From Paraburkholderia ribeironis (lineage in GTDB: Bacteria; Pseudomonadota; Gammaproteobacteria; Burkholderiales; Burkholderiaceae), in contig NZ_CYGX02000019.1 in NCBI RefSeq assembly GCF_900019265.1, forward strand, positions 113,187-177,186: 64,000 bases of DNA. Reading direction: 5' to 3'. Position numbers and translations under genes: made by a program. Positions 42,454-51,666 of the stretch are shown here, piece by piece (position 1 is the stretch's first letter; each line of letters begins with the position of its first letter). The notes under the pieces were generated by a model, which worked only from the letters and a program-made list of their open reading frames with translations, had not been told where the DNA came from and ran no database searches.

Positions 42454-43353
42454 TCACTTGAAATAGCCCACCGCCAGGTCGATGAACTCGCGGACCTTGC
42501 GCGGCACGAACTCGCGGCTCGGATAGACCAGCGAGACGGCGACGTCGCCATTAAGCACCGCATAGTCGTCGAGGACTCGCACCAGCGTGCCGGCGCGCAG
42601 TTCGTCGGCGACCATTTCGAGCGGCAGCAAGGCGATGCCCATCGCGCCCAGTGTCGCCTGCTTCTGCATGATCATGCTGTTTACCGTGAACGACGCGTCG
42701 AACGCGAAGCTCTCCTCGCTGCCGTCACCGTTGCTGAATATCCAGTTGTTGTGCGGACTGGCGTCGGGCGGCGCGGCGATCACCCGATGCCGCGCGAGAT
42801 CGGCGGGCGCGGCGGGATGCCCGGCCTTCGCGAGGTAGGCGGCAGCCGCTACCGGCACCGCGTGCGAGTTGAGCAGACGGCGCACCACCAGAGATTCCGA
42901 GCGGATCATGTGCTCGGTCACGATGCCTACATCAAAACCGCCTTCGAGCAGATCGACGCGTTTCTCGGTCAGCGTGACGTGCAGATTCACGTGCGGAAAC
43001 CTCGCCTGGTAGTCGGCGAAAAGCGGCGTGAGGCGAAACAGCGAGAAGCTGCCCAACGCGACGATGCGCAGATCGCCCGCGACTTCCTTCGAGGTCGTGG
43101 TGGCACGCGATTCGACCTCCTCGAGTTCGGCCAGCAGCACGCGGCAACCGCTGGCGTATTGCGCGCCCGCTTCGGTCAGCACGACCTTGCGCGTGGTGCG
43201 CTGGAACAGGCGGATGCCGAGATGCTGTTCGAGGCTCGACACATGGCGCGTTACGACCGAGGTCGAGACGCCGAGGTGCGCTGCGGCCTGCGCGAAGCTG
43301 CCCGCGTCGGCGACCTTGACGAAAGCCTGCATGGCCTGAAAGAGATTGATCAT
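42454..43353 (-). CDS. LysR family transcriptional regulator
   Basis: 299-residue LysR regulator. The N-terminal helix-turn-helix (MQAFVKVADAGSFAQAAAHLGVSTSVVTRHVSSLEQHLGIRLFQRTTRKVVLTEAG) and the effector domain (LRIVALGSFSLFRLTPLFADYQARFPHVNL, VPRKVREFIDLA at the end) are typical of the CrgA-like group. Target probably the SDR gene it faces or the amidohydrolase upstream; no operator was read. Confidence 0.88.
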   Translation of the reverse strand: MINLFQAMQAFVKVADAGSFAQAAAHLGVSTSVVTRHVSSLEQHLGIRLFQRTTRKVVLTEAGAQYASGCRVLLAELEEVESRATTTSKEVAGDLRIVALGSFSLFRLTPLFADYQARFPHVNLHVTLTEKRVDLLEGGFDVGIVTEHMIRSESLVVRRLLNSHAVPVAAAAYLAKAGHPAAPADLARHRVIAAPPDASPHNNWIFSNGDGSEESFAFDASFTVNSMIMQKQATLGAMGIALLPLEMVADELRAGTLVRVLDDYAVLNGDVAVSLVYPSREFVPRKVREFIDLAVGYFK

Positions 43354-43424
43354 GTAAGTGCTAAAACGTGTTCGTGAGGCTTCGAGGGTTCTGGTGCTGA
43401 CGACTGGAGTGCTGTGCCGGGCTT

Positions 43425-43460
43425 GCGGTTGGCCTTGGGGTTGGCCTGGCTGTTGGACTG
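43425..43460 (-). repeat. 12-bp tandem repeat x3 after the amidohydrolase gene
   Basis: Plus-strand units GCGGTTGGCCTT, GGGGTTGGCCTG and GCTGTTGGACTG, 46 bases after the amidohydrolase stop on the minus strand. Confidence 0.85.
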
Positions 43461-43506
43461 TCGCGTCAAGCGGCGCCGCACATTGGCGTGCGTCACGGCG
43501 CGCCGC

Positions 43507-44736
43507 TCACCGGCCGATCCGATGCGTCGCGGGCGCGCCGTGGCGTGCGACGATCCGGCCGTTCGCCACCACCAGCTTGCGCGGCGGCCGCGCGACGATC
43601 GCGTGGGCGAGCCCGTCTGCATCGAGCAGAACGAGATCGGCGCGTGCGCCCGCTTGCAGCCCATACTGCGCAAAGCCGCAAGCGCGCGCTGCAGTAGTGC
43701 TCACACAGTCGAACGCGAGCGCGAGGTCGTCGTCGCGGCGCAGGCCGTAGCGCATCGCGATCAGCATCGCGCGCTCGAGCATGTCCGGCGAGCCGTACGG
43801 TGTCCACGTGTCGCGAATGCCATCATTGCCGCCAAACAGCGTGACGCCTTTGTCGATGCAGGTCTTCAGCGGCGGCACCGGCGTCGACGGCGGTGCGGTG
43901 GTCAGCAGCGCGACGCACAGATCGGCGATGCGCGCAAGCAGGGTATCGCGCTCGCGCTCGGGCAGTGCGCCCAGACAGAACGCGTGACTCACGACCACCT
44001 GTCCCTGCATGCCGAGCGCCGCCACGCGATCGAGCAGCAGGCCGAACGTGAATGCGCCGATTTCGCCCGGCTCGTGCAGATGGATGTCGATGGGTTTCTG
44101 ATGACGCTGCGCGAGCTCGAACGTCAGGTCCAGCGACGTCACCGGATCGCCGTCGATCAGCGCGGGGTCGAGTGCGCCGAGCACATCGGCACCCGCGCTC
44201 AGGGCGCGATCGAGCAGCGCGTCAGTGCCTGGCCGGCCGAGCAGTCCCGATTGCGGAAACGCGACGATCTGCATGTCGAGCACATCGCGCAGCGTATCGC
44301 GTGTGGCCAGCACGCCTTCGAGGTGACGCAGGCCTGCGTCGGTGTCGATATCGACGTGGGTCCGCAGGCGCGTCGTGCCCGCCTGCACGAACGCTCGGGC
44401 CAACGCGAGTGACTGAGCGCCCGCGTCGTGGCCGCTCTGCGCGCGCCAGCGCCGTTCGTTTTCGATCCGGTCAGTCAACTTCGGCCCGACTTCGTTGCGA
44501 TACCAGCTCATGCCCCACGTGGTCTTGTCCAGATGCGTATGACCTTCGACGAAACCGGGCAGCAGCAGCGCACCCGCGCCGTCCTCGATCGCGCCGCCGG
44601 GCTCGCGCGGCAGGTTCGGGCCGATGGCCGCGATGCGGCCGTTGGCGATCGACACGTCGACGCGCGTGCCATCGGTCTGACGCACGTTCGTCATGAGCCA
44701 GGCGTGGTTCGTGGTGTGAGTGACGGTCGTGGTCAT
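43507..44736 (-). CDS. Amidohydrolase, cytosine deaminase-like
   Basis: 409-residue metal-dependent hydrolase. Metal ligands of the amidohydrolase barrel are visible: GHTHLDKT, RTHVDID, IDIHLHEPGE, VVSHAFCL and GNDGIRDTW (Asp). The order and spacing match cytosine deaminase/CodA- and AtzC-like enzymes; the N- and C-terminal composite strands (SIANGRIAAIGP, ADLVLLDADGL) are present. The true substrate may be cytosine, isoguanine or another N-heterocycle. ATG 44736 is taken; the open frame to 44829 is not family-like. Confidence 0.85.
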   Translation of the reverse strand: MTTTVTHTTNHAWLMTNVRQTDGTRVDVSIANGRIAAIGPNLPREPGGAIEDGAGALLLPGFVEGHTHLDKTTWGMSWYRNEVGPKLTDRIENERRWRAQSGHDAGAQSLALARAFVQAGTTRLRTHVDIDTDAGLRHLEGVLATRDTLRDVLDMQIVAFPQSGLLGRPGTDALLDRALSAGADVLGALDPALIDGDPVTSLDLTFELAQRHQKPIDIHLHEPGEIGAFTFGLLLDRVAALGMQGQVVVSHAFCLGALPERERDTLLARIADLCVALLTTAPPSTPVPPLKTCIDKGVTLFGGNDGIRDTWTPYGSPDMLERAMLIAMRYGLRRDDDLALAFDCVSTTAARACGFAQYGLQAGARADLVLLDADGLAHAIVARPPRKLVVANGRIVARHGAPATHRIGR

Positions 44737-45034
44737 GCGCGGCTGACGGCGGTGCGGGCGATCGACGGCGCCAGGCGGCGTGCGTGCGATTGTCTGTTGA
44801 ATGAGGTGAATCAGGTGCGCTGCCCGCAATCCAGGCCAGCGAAGGGCGGCGCGCGGCTGGTGCGTGAATTGTACTTCGTGGGGCCGGCCTGTCGAGCGCC
44901 GCAGCCGCGCAACCAGGCCGGCGAGCGGGCCAGCGCGGACCTACCGGGCGCGACGCTTCACGCGCCGGCGCGAGCACTCAAGTTTCGCGTGCGCGTGCCG
45001 TTGACACGAACTGATCACATTCTGGAACCCAGCC
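44737..45034. other. Divergent region amidohydrolase to GGDEF gene
   Basis: 298 bases containing both promoters; no credible gene and no clear operator. Confidence 0.4.
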
Positions 45035-46066
45035 GTGCACCTCGCTTACAGTAACGACCGCCTGTCCAGCCGGACGACAGCCGATCCGTCCGCCGCCGGC
45101 GAACCCGAGGTGGAGTCTTCGGTCATCGAGTGGCTGTTGCACGATGACCAGGTGATGCGGGAGTGCTTCATCCACGCGGCGGAAATCCTCAAGAGCGTAA
45201 CCGGCGCCGCGATCACCGCGATCACGCTGCTCGACGAGGAGCACCAGCACTACCGCGCCGAGGTCGGCATGGCGATGCCGCTCGTCACGCGAGCGCGTTC
45301 GCTGGCCGACTATGCGGTGCGCGACGCCGAGCTGTTCGTCATCGAAGACGCGCACGACGACAGCCGCTTCGGCGAATGCATGCTGGTGCAGCGTCATCCG
45401 TTCGTGCGCTTTTACGCGGCGATTGCGTTGCGCGCGCCCAACGGCGAGATCGTCGGGGCCTTGTGCGCGATGGACCCGTCGCCGGGCCGGCTCGACGCGG
45501 GGCAGCGGGGCGTGTTCTATCACCTGCGCGCGATGATCGAAAACGATCTGAAGATGCGCACGGCCACTGCGATCGATCCGCTCACCCAGTTGTACAACCG
45601 GCGCTTCCTGCTCGAAACCATTGCGTGCCGCTGGAAGCAGGCGCAGGACGGCGACGTGATGGGCTCGGTGGTGGTCGACGTCGACTGGTTCAAGCAATAC
45701 AACGATACCTACGGCCACCCGGCGGGCGACCATTGTCTGCGTCAGGTGGCTTCGGTGATGCAGGCGGCGGCCGATGGCGAGTGCATGGTGGCCGGGCGCA
45801 TGGGCGGCGAGGAGTTCGGGCTGCTGGTGCTGCATGCGCAGTCCGCGACGCTCGAAGCCACGCTCGACACGCTGCGGCAAGGCGTCATGGACCTGGCGAT
45901 CGAGCATCGCGCTTCGCCGCTTGGCGTGGTGACGGTGAGCCTGGGGGCGTCGTTGACGCGCATCACCGAGTCGTCGCGCTCGGCACATCGCGAAGGCTTC
46001 GCGAGTGCGGACCGCGCGTTGTACCGGTCGAAGCATCGCGGCCGGAACCAGGTGACGATGGCCTAG
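45035..46066 (+). CDS. Diguanylate cyclase with GAF sensor domain
   Basis: 343-residue soluble signalling protein. Residues about 30-175 form a GAF domain (AAEILKSVTGAAITAITLLDEEHQHYRAEVG, FYAAIALRAPNGEIVGALCAMD); residues about 180-340 are a GGDEF domain (DPLTQLYNRRFLLE, VVDVDWFKQYNDTYGHPAGD, GRMGGEEFGLLV). GGEEF and the metal Asp pair are intact, so it should make c-di-GMP. No RxxD-type inhibitory site upstream of GGEEF is evident. GTG start 45035 with GGAACCC upstream. No EAL domain. Confidence 0.9.
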   Translation: MHLAYSNDRLSSRTTADPSAAGEPEVESSVIEWLLHDDQVMRECFIHAAEILKSVTGAAITAITLLDEEHQHYRAEVGMAMPLVTRARSLADYAVRDAELFVIEDAHDDSRFGECMLVQRHPFVRFYAAIALRAPNGEIVGALCAMDPSPGRLDAGQRGVFYHLRAMIENDLKMRTATAIDPLTQLYNRRFLLETIACRWKQAQDGDVMGSVVVDVDWFKQYNDTYGHPAGDHCLRQVASVMQAAADGECMVAGRMGGEEFGLLVLHAQSATLEATLDTLRQGVMDLAIEHRASPLGVVTVSLGASLTRITESSRSAHREGFASADRALYRSKHRGRNQVTMA

Positions 46067-46452
46067 CATGGCTTTCTGCGCGAGCGTGCGCATGAGCGAC
46101 GGTCGGTTCGATCGCCGGACGAAAAACCACCGGGAAGACGCCGGCCGCTTTTCCTTGCGGCGGCAGCCGCTGTCATGCGGCGACGAGCAAAGGACGCCTG
46201 CATCCGCAACGCCTGCACACTGTGCGTGAAAATCACGCGCACGTGCACGTGCACGTGCTGCTGTTGCTGTTGCTGGATCACGCATAAGGTCTCCTTAAGG
46301 TGTGGCTGCTTAGATAGCGGCCTGGGACGTCAGGATGAAGCCCGCCAGCGAAGCACGATCGCACGATCGGCAACGCCGGGCCCGGCCAGCAGGATGCGGC
46401 AGGCGGACACCTGACGACATCACGTACACCGAAAACGGCTGGAAAAACAACG
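46067..46452 (+). other. Region upstream of the 89-residue gene
   Basis: 386 bases without a gene. It contains short microsatellites (about 46230-46276: ACGTGC and CTGTTG units) and a PmrA/QseB-like box with -10 at 46283-46315. Confidence 0.55.
46283..46315 (+). promoter_or_regulatory. PmrA/QseB-like box and -10 upstream of the 89-residue gene
   Basis: CATAAGGTCTCCTTAAG (46283-46299), two CTTAAG-like hexamers with 11-bp period. It shares GGT-TCCTT core letters with the boxes at hpnJ and hpnI2. TTAGAT at 46310 is a weak -10 at the same distance. Confidence 0.5.
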
Positions 46453-46722
46453 ATGTCCAAGGGAAGAAAACCTGGTCAGCAGGCTGAAAAGAGGCAATTC
46501 AGCTCCCTCTATCTGATGGAGTTAGCCAGAGGGAGCTCACACATTGCGAGCACACTGAGTCCCGCGACTCAACACGAGGCGATCGCCGAGGTACTGCAAG
46601 AATTTCGTCTGCAGCACGGCGCGGACAAGCTTTTGCTCTTTCGCGATCTGCTCGCGCAGCGGCTGAAAGATCGTGAAAATCCGCAGGCGGCGCAGGCTGT
46701 ATTGAGTTTCGACCCGCGCTAG
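46453..46722 (+). CDS. Small hypothetical protein, possible two-component target
   Basis: 89-residue basic, helical cytoplasmic protein (LYLMELARGSSHIASTLSPATQHEAIAEVLQEFRLQHGADKLLLFRDLLAQRLKD). No signal or membrane segment. No family recognised. A PmrA/QseB-like box lies 153 bases upstream of the ATG. Confidence 0.6.
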   Translation: MSKGRKPGQQAEKRQFSSLYLMELARGSSHIASTLSPATQHEAIAEVLQEFRLQHGADKLLLFRDLLAQRLKDRENPQAAQAVLSFDPR

Positions 46723-46837
46723 CCGCGTTCGCATTCATGTAGGTATCCGAATCAAATTGCCGAAGCCGATCCCGGTGGCATTGCATTGTGTCGCGCGAGT
46801 CGGGTTGGCTGAGACTGCACGCAGCGAAATCCGGGCT

Positions 46838-49774
46838 TCAACTCGCGATCAGCTTCAACCCTGCGGGCAAGGATTCGCCAAACACGCGGCCTTCGTCGGC
46901 GTTATCGAGCTCCACGCTCTCGCTCACCATCATGACCCATGCGCGCGGCGCATTGGCCGTCTCCAGCCGGCGCACGACCGCCTTGCGCAAGTCGTCGGGC
47001 AGGTCGCGCGAGCGGTCGCCGGTCATGCGGGCGATCTGCACGGCGGCGAACGCGGCGGGGTCGACCTTCTTCCAGTCGAGCGCGAGTATCGTGTTCAGCC
47101 ACTGTCCGGCGATCTCCGGCGGCACGACGCTATGCGCGCTACCGTAGAACGGCCGCCGCGCGCCGATGCGCCCGACCGCCCACCAGCTCTGATGATTTTC
47201 GGCAGGCTTCTTCAGCCGCGTCAGCACCGACTCGCCGAGTTCGATCTTGCGTTCGACCGGAATCCGTTCGAGCGACGCGCTCAATCGAACCATGTCGGTG
47301 AAGCCCGTCTTCGCGACGTCGAACGGTAGCTTGTGGCGCGATTGCGCGGCTGCCTGCAGATACGCCATCGCATCGAGCACGCGCAATTGCGCGCTTTCGT
47401 CGAGGCCGCCAGCGGCACGCCGCCAGAGCGTCCACCACTCCGACCAGACCTGGCCCTCGTTGACGTATTGAATGCCGTCGTCGAACAGCGACCAGAGCTG
47501 CTCGACGCGCCATTCGTCGAGCGCATAGCCGAAGCCGGGCCGTACGCAATAGCCGGCCAGATTCAGCCAAAGCCGCTCGTGATCCGCCGAACGCCGTCGA
47601 CGGCGTGCGCGTTCCCATAACGCGCCGAACAGCTCGCGCAGTAGCGCGCTGTTCCAGCTGTCGCGCGGCCCAAGCAGTTGTTCGAGTCGCGTGCGCAGCC
47701 GTTTGATTTCTTTGGGGTCGACCTTTTGCGTGCGCGAGCCGAAGCAGCGATCGATCTGTTCGAGCGCGTCGTCGAGCGCCGGATGCCGGGCCGGCGCGGC
47801 GTCGGCCAGCGCATGCCCGTGTGCGTCTTTGCCGCGCAACTGGAATTCGAGCAGCCAGCGTTGCGCGGGATCGTCGAGCTCGATGCAGTGCACGTCGAGC
47901 GTGCCGACTTCGGTGAGCGACGTCGCGATCTGCACGCGGGTTTCGCCTGCGCCGCGTTCGCCGCGCGGCTGCACGACGGTCGCAATCGGCGGCAGGCGCA
48001 CGAAGTCGCCATTCGCCAGATCGGTCAGCTCGCCGGCTCGATAAACCGTATCCGCGCTCGACGACACCAGGTGAAAGCGCACCGGATGCCCGAGGCGCAG
48101 CGCGAACGTCCGATCCGCGATGAGGATTTCGTGGCCTTCTTCGGTGCCGCGCGGCAGCAGACAGATGCCGCGTTGCGCGGGTGCGTCGTTGTCCTCACCG
48201 TTGGCGGTGTCGTCGAGCACGAGGAAATAGCTGCGCGGCGAACCGCCGCCGATTTTCGGCGCGCTGCCCGCGCGTGCCAGCGAGTAGGCGACCGCCCCGC
48301 GGGCGACGGCCACGTCGGGATTGTCGTTGTGCAGCACGTTGAGCGCGGTGCCGCGCCAGTTGCCCAAGGTTTCGGCGAGACGTCGCGTGAGCGCTTCGGC
48401 GCGGAACACGCCGCCGTTGAGCAGCAGCGTGTCGGGCACGGGCAGGGTGTCTTCGGCGCGCTCGCTGCCTGCGTCGCTGGCTGCGTTGTTGCCTGTTTCG
48501 CTGTCTGTTTTGCTGCCCGAGTCGCTGCTTGCGTCGCCGCCGTTGCCGCTAGTGGCAGTGGCAGAGTCAGCGCCCAGCGCTTTGCGCGATTGCGCCGCGA
48601 AGCGGCCCAGAAACGCCGCGATATGGCGCGTGACCGCGGCGTCGGTCGCGTAGGGCAGGCCGAATTCGACGATCGCGCCGCGCGGCCTGCCTGGCCGTTC
48701 ATGCGATGCCACCGCCGGAAAGAAGCCATCGACGATGACCCGCTCGACTTCCTCGCGCGTGACCTGCACGGTGCGCGCGCCGCCGATCAGCTTCGACCCC
48801 GCGCCGAGTAGCGTAATCGACGCCGAATCGGGCGCATCCGGACCGAGCAGTTGTTCCTTCGCGCCGCGGCAGCGTTCGACCAGTTGCGACAGGCTGGCCG
48901 CCGACAAACGCGTGCGCCCGTCGCTGCCCGGCAGCCGCGCTTCGACCAGATGCGCGAGCGCCAGATCCATATTGTCGCCGCCGAGCATCAGATGATTGCC
49001 CACGCCGATGCGCGTGAGTTGCGGCTCGCCGTCGCGCAGGCTCACTTCGATCAGCGTGAGATCGGTGGTGCCGCCGCCGACGTCGCAGATCAGCACGAGT
49101 CGCGTGTGCGCAAGTTCGCTCGCGAGCCGTTCGCGATGATGAAACAGCCAGTCGTAGAACGCGGCTTGCGGCTCTTCCAGCAAGCGCAACCCGGGCAGGC
49201 CAGCGATGCGCGCCGCTTCCACTGTCAGCGCCCGCGCGCCTTCGTCGAACGATGCGGGCACTGTGAGCACCACCTCCTGCTGTTCGAGCGGCGCGTCGGC
49301 AAAGCGCCGATTCCACGCGGCGCGCACGTGCGCCAGATAGCTCGCGCTGGCCTCGACGGGGGAGACCTTGCGGACGTCGTCAGCGGCGCCCCACGGCAGG
49401 ATCGGCGCGACGCGGTCGACCGATGCGTGCGACAGCCAGCTCTTCGCGCTTGCCACCAGACGCCCCGGCACCTGCGCGCCGAGCAGGCGCGCAAGCCGGC
49501 CGATCACGACCGGGGCTGCGGCGTCGCCCACTGCGTGATCCGCACGCGACCACGGCAATTGCAGATCGCCCGCGCTCAGCTCGCCTTCGGCCGCGTGATA
49601 ACGCACCGAGGGCAGCAGCGGCCGCGCGGCGACTTCACCGGGACTCACCAGCTGCTCGATCTCGAACACGCGAATCGGCTGTGGCTGCCCCGGCGAACCG
49701 GTCTGCGCGTACGCAAGCACCGTGTTGCTGGTGCCGAGATCGATGCCGACGCTGTACCGCTTCATCTCATTCAC
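46838..49774 (-). CDS. Long Hsp70-like protein with C-terminal extension
   Basis: 978-residue actin-fold ATPase. Phosphate 1 VGIDLGTSNTVLAY at the N-terminus, DVGGGTTDLTLIEV, and an adenosine motif around LLNGGVFRAEAL are present; it does not carry a typical DnaK substrate domain. Residues about 410-455 are a low-complexity Ser/Gly/Asp/Glu insert. The last 300 residues form a separate helical domain (RRRRSADHERLWLNLAGYCVRPGFGYALDEWR, GRIGARRPFYGSAH). The GTG start at 49774 overlaps the second Hsp70-like gene by four bases; ATG 49765 is an alternative. Part of a three-gene coupled operon with DUF2760. Biological role unknown. Confidence 0.85.
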   Translation of the reverse strand: MNEMKRYSVGIDLGTSNTVLAYAQTGSPGQPQPIRVFEIEQLVSPGEVAARPLLPSVRYHAAEGELSAGDLQLPWSRADHAVGDAAAPVVIGRLARLLGAQVPGRLVASAKSWLSHASVDRVAPILPWGAADDVRKVSPVEASASYLAHVRAAWNRRFADAPLEQQEVVLTVPASFDEGARALTVEAARIAGLPGLRLLEEPQAAFYDWLFHHRERLASELAHTRLVLICDVGGGTTDLTLIEVSLRDGEPQLTRIGVGNHLMLGGDNMDLALAHLVEARLPGSDGRTRLSAASLSQLVERCRGAKEQLLGPDAPDSASITLLGAGSKLIGGARTVQVTREEVERVIVDGFFPAVASHERPGRPRGAIVEFGLPYATDAAVTRHIAAFLGRFAAQSRKALGADSATATSGNGGDASSDSGSKTDSETGNNAASDAGSERAEDTLPVPDTLLLNGGVFRAEALTRRLAETLGNWRGTALNVLHNDNPDVAVARGAVAYSLARAGSAPKIGGGSPRSYFLVLDDTANGEDNDAPAQRGICLLPRGTEEGHEILIADRTFALRLGHPVRFHLVSSSADTVYRAGELTDLANGDFVRLPPIATVVQPRGERGAGETRVQIATSLTEVGTLDVHCIELDDPAQRWLLEFQLRGKDAHGHALADAAPARHPALDDALEQIDRCFGSRTQKVDPKEIKRLRTRLEQLLGPRDSWNSALLRELFGALWERARRRRRSADHERLWLNLAGYCVRPGFGYALDEWRVEQLWSLFDDGIQYVNEGQVWSEWWTLWRRAAGGLDESAQLRVLDAMAYLQAAAQSRHKLPFDVAKTGFTDMVRLSASLERIPVERKIELGESVLTRLKKPAENHQSWWAVGRIGARRPFYGSAHSVVPPEIAGQWLNTILALDWKKVDPAAFAAVQIARMTGDRSRDLPDDLRKAVVRRLETANAPRAWVMMVSESVELDNADEGRVFGESLPAGLKLIAS

Positions 49775-51666
49775 GCAGGCGCGTTGCCGCGCACGTCGAA
49801 CTCGACTTTCCAGCGCTCGTCGGAGTCACGCGGAATCGCTTCGAGCTCGAGCGTGCCCGCTTCGGTGACGCGCGCATGCAGTTTCACCGGCACGACTTCG
49901 CCGGGGGTGCGGCCGGCGGCCGGCAGCGACGCCTCGATTTCGTCGAGCTCCTGCAACTCCTCGGGACCCCAGTAGTCGAGCAGCGTGCCGACCTGGTCCT
50001 GGCGACGCACCGACGACCCAAAGAAGCGGAAGTGCACCGGCTCGCCGACCACGAGGCCGAACTCCTGCGCCGGCAGCGCGGCCTCCGTGCCTTCCTCCAT
50101 GCCGAACGGCGCGATGCACAGCGCCTGCACGGGCGGCTCGAGGCCGGGCACGGCCGGCATCGCCGATTCGATCGCGATGTAGTACGCGCGTGCGGTGCCG
50201 CCGCGAATCCGCACGCCCTTGCCACGTCGCACGTAGCCGTAATAGGCCGCGCCACGCGCGACGGCCAGATCGAGGTCCGCGCCTTCGAGCAGCCGTGCCG
50301 GTGCCGCGCCTTCCGCCGCGAGCCAGCTGTTGAGCGTGCCCATGATGCGTTCGATCAGCAGCGGCGACTTGAACACGCCGCCGTTGAACAGCACGGCGGT
50401 GGGGTGCAGGAAGCTCGCGCCGTCCACGGCGGCGTTGTCACCCGCGTCACCACCCAGGTTGCCAACCAGGTTGCCAGCCGTGCCGCGCAGACCTTCGAGT
50501 TCGGCCAGCGCGCCCACCTGCCGGCCAAGGAAGGCTGCCAGATGCCGCGTGATGCCCGCGTCCTGCGCGTAGGGCAGGCCGAGTTGCGTCAGGCCGACGC
50601 GGGCGCGGCTCACCGGGCGCGCCGCGCTGTCCACCTGCGGGAAGAAGCCTTCGAGGATCGTCTGCGTCAGCTCCGTGCGCGTGAGCTCAGTGCGGATCGA
50701 GCCGCCGATCAGCTTCGAGCCGCGGCTCGGCACGACCAGCGGCACGGTATCGGTGGCGGGATCGGACAGCAGCGTCTCCTTGGCCGAGCGGCATGCGTAG
50801 GTGAGGGCGCGCAGTTGCCACGCGTCGGCCTGGGTGCCTTGCGCCGCGAGCTTGCGCGCGACCACATGCGCGAGCGCGAGGTCCATGTTGTCGCCGCCGA
50901 GCAGGATGTGTTCGCCGACCGCGACGCGATGCAGTTCGAGATTGCCTTCGCGCTCGATCACCGCGATCAGCGAGAGATCGGTCGTGCCGCCGCCCACGTC
51001 GACCACGAGGATGATGTCGCCGACCTTGACCTGCTTGCGCCACTGCCCGTCGCTCTTCTGAATCCAGCTATATAGCGCCGCCTGCGGTTCTTCCAGCAAG
51101 GTCATGCGGCCGTAGCCGGCGGCCTCGGCCGCTTCGGCGGTCAGCTCGCGGGCGGCCGGATCGAATGACGCGGGGATCGTCACCGTGATGTCCTGCTCGC
51201 CGAACGGCGCGTCGGGATGCGCGTGGTCCCACGCCTCGCGCAGATGCGTCAGATAGCGCACCGAGCTTTCGAGCGGCGAGACGCGTGCGACTTCGGGCGG
51301 CGCGTCGTTGGGCAGGATCGCCGCACGGCGATCGACGCCCGGATGGCACAGCCAGCTCTTTGCGCTCGACACCAGCCGGATCGGCGTGGCCGCGCCGCGG
51401 CTGCGGGCAAGCTCGCCGACCGCGAACTCGCGCTGGCCGGTCCACGGCAGATAGAGATCGCCTGAGGCCAGTTCGTCGGGATGCGGCAGATAGAGAAAGG
51501 AGGGCAGCAGCTCGAGGTTGTCGATCGCGCCGGGGCCCGTGAGCTGCGCGATCGGCAGTACGCCCTGGGCGGTTTTCTCACCGTCGCTCGCGCTCGTGTC
51601 GACGAAGGACAGCGCGCAGTGAGTGGTGCCCAGGTCGATACCGATGGAATAGCGTGCGTCGCTCAT
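49771..51666 (-). CDS. Hsp70-like protein
   Basis: 631-residue Hsp70-superfamily ATPase. YSIGIDLGTTHCALSFVD (phosphate 1), VVDVGGGTTDLSLIAV (phosphate 2), LLGGDNMDLALAHVV, and the adenosine motif near VLFNGGVFKSPLL are intact; the C-terminal part is a beta-rich domain (VPVKLHARVTEAGTLELEAI) rather than a full lid. A Gly/Asn/Asp-rich insert lies at about residues 393-415 (NLVGNLGGDAGDN), at the same place as the insert in its partner. Coupled by four-base overlaps to DUF2760 upstream and the longer Hsp70 downstream. Paired Hsp70-like proteins probably act as one chaperone unit; clients unknown. Confidence 0.87.
   Translation of the reverse strand: MSDARYSIGIDLGTTHCALSFVDTSASDGEKTAQGVLPIAQLTGPGAIDNLELLPSFLYLPHPDELASGDLYLPWTGQREFAVGELARSRGAATPIRLVSSAKSWLCHPGVDRRAAILPNDAPPEVARVSPLESSVRYLTHLREAWDHAHPDAPFGEQDITVTIPASFDPAARELTAEAAEAAGYGRMTLLEEPQAALYSWIQKSDGQWRKQVKVGDIILVVDVGGGTTDLSLIAVIEREGNLELHRVAVGEHILLGGDNMDLALAHVVARKLAAQGTQADAWQLRALTYACRSAKETLLSDPATDTVPLVVPSRGSKLIGGSIRTELTRTELTQTILEGFFPQVDSAARPVSRARVGLTQLGLPYAQDAGITRHLAAFLGRQVGALAELEGLRGTAGNLVGNLGGDAGDNAAVDGASFLHPTAVLFNGGVFKSPLLIERIMGTLNSWLAAEGAAPARLLEGADLDLAVARGAAYYGYVRRGKGVRIRGGTARAYYIAIESAMPAVPGLEPPVQALCIAPFGMEEGTEAALPAQEFGLVVGEPVHFRFFGSSVRRQDQVGTLLDYWGPEELQELDEIEASLPAAGRTPGEVVPVKLHARVTEAGTLELEAIPRDSDERWKVEFDVRGNAPA

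Noticed and set aside
46230..46276. Alternating ACGTGC and CTGTTG short repeats
   Set aside because: Only two or three units each, not near a gene end in the same sense as the other arrays; probably simple microsatellites.
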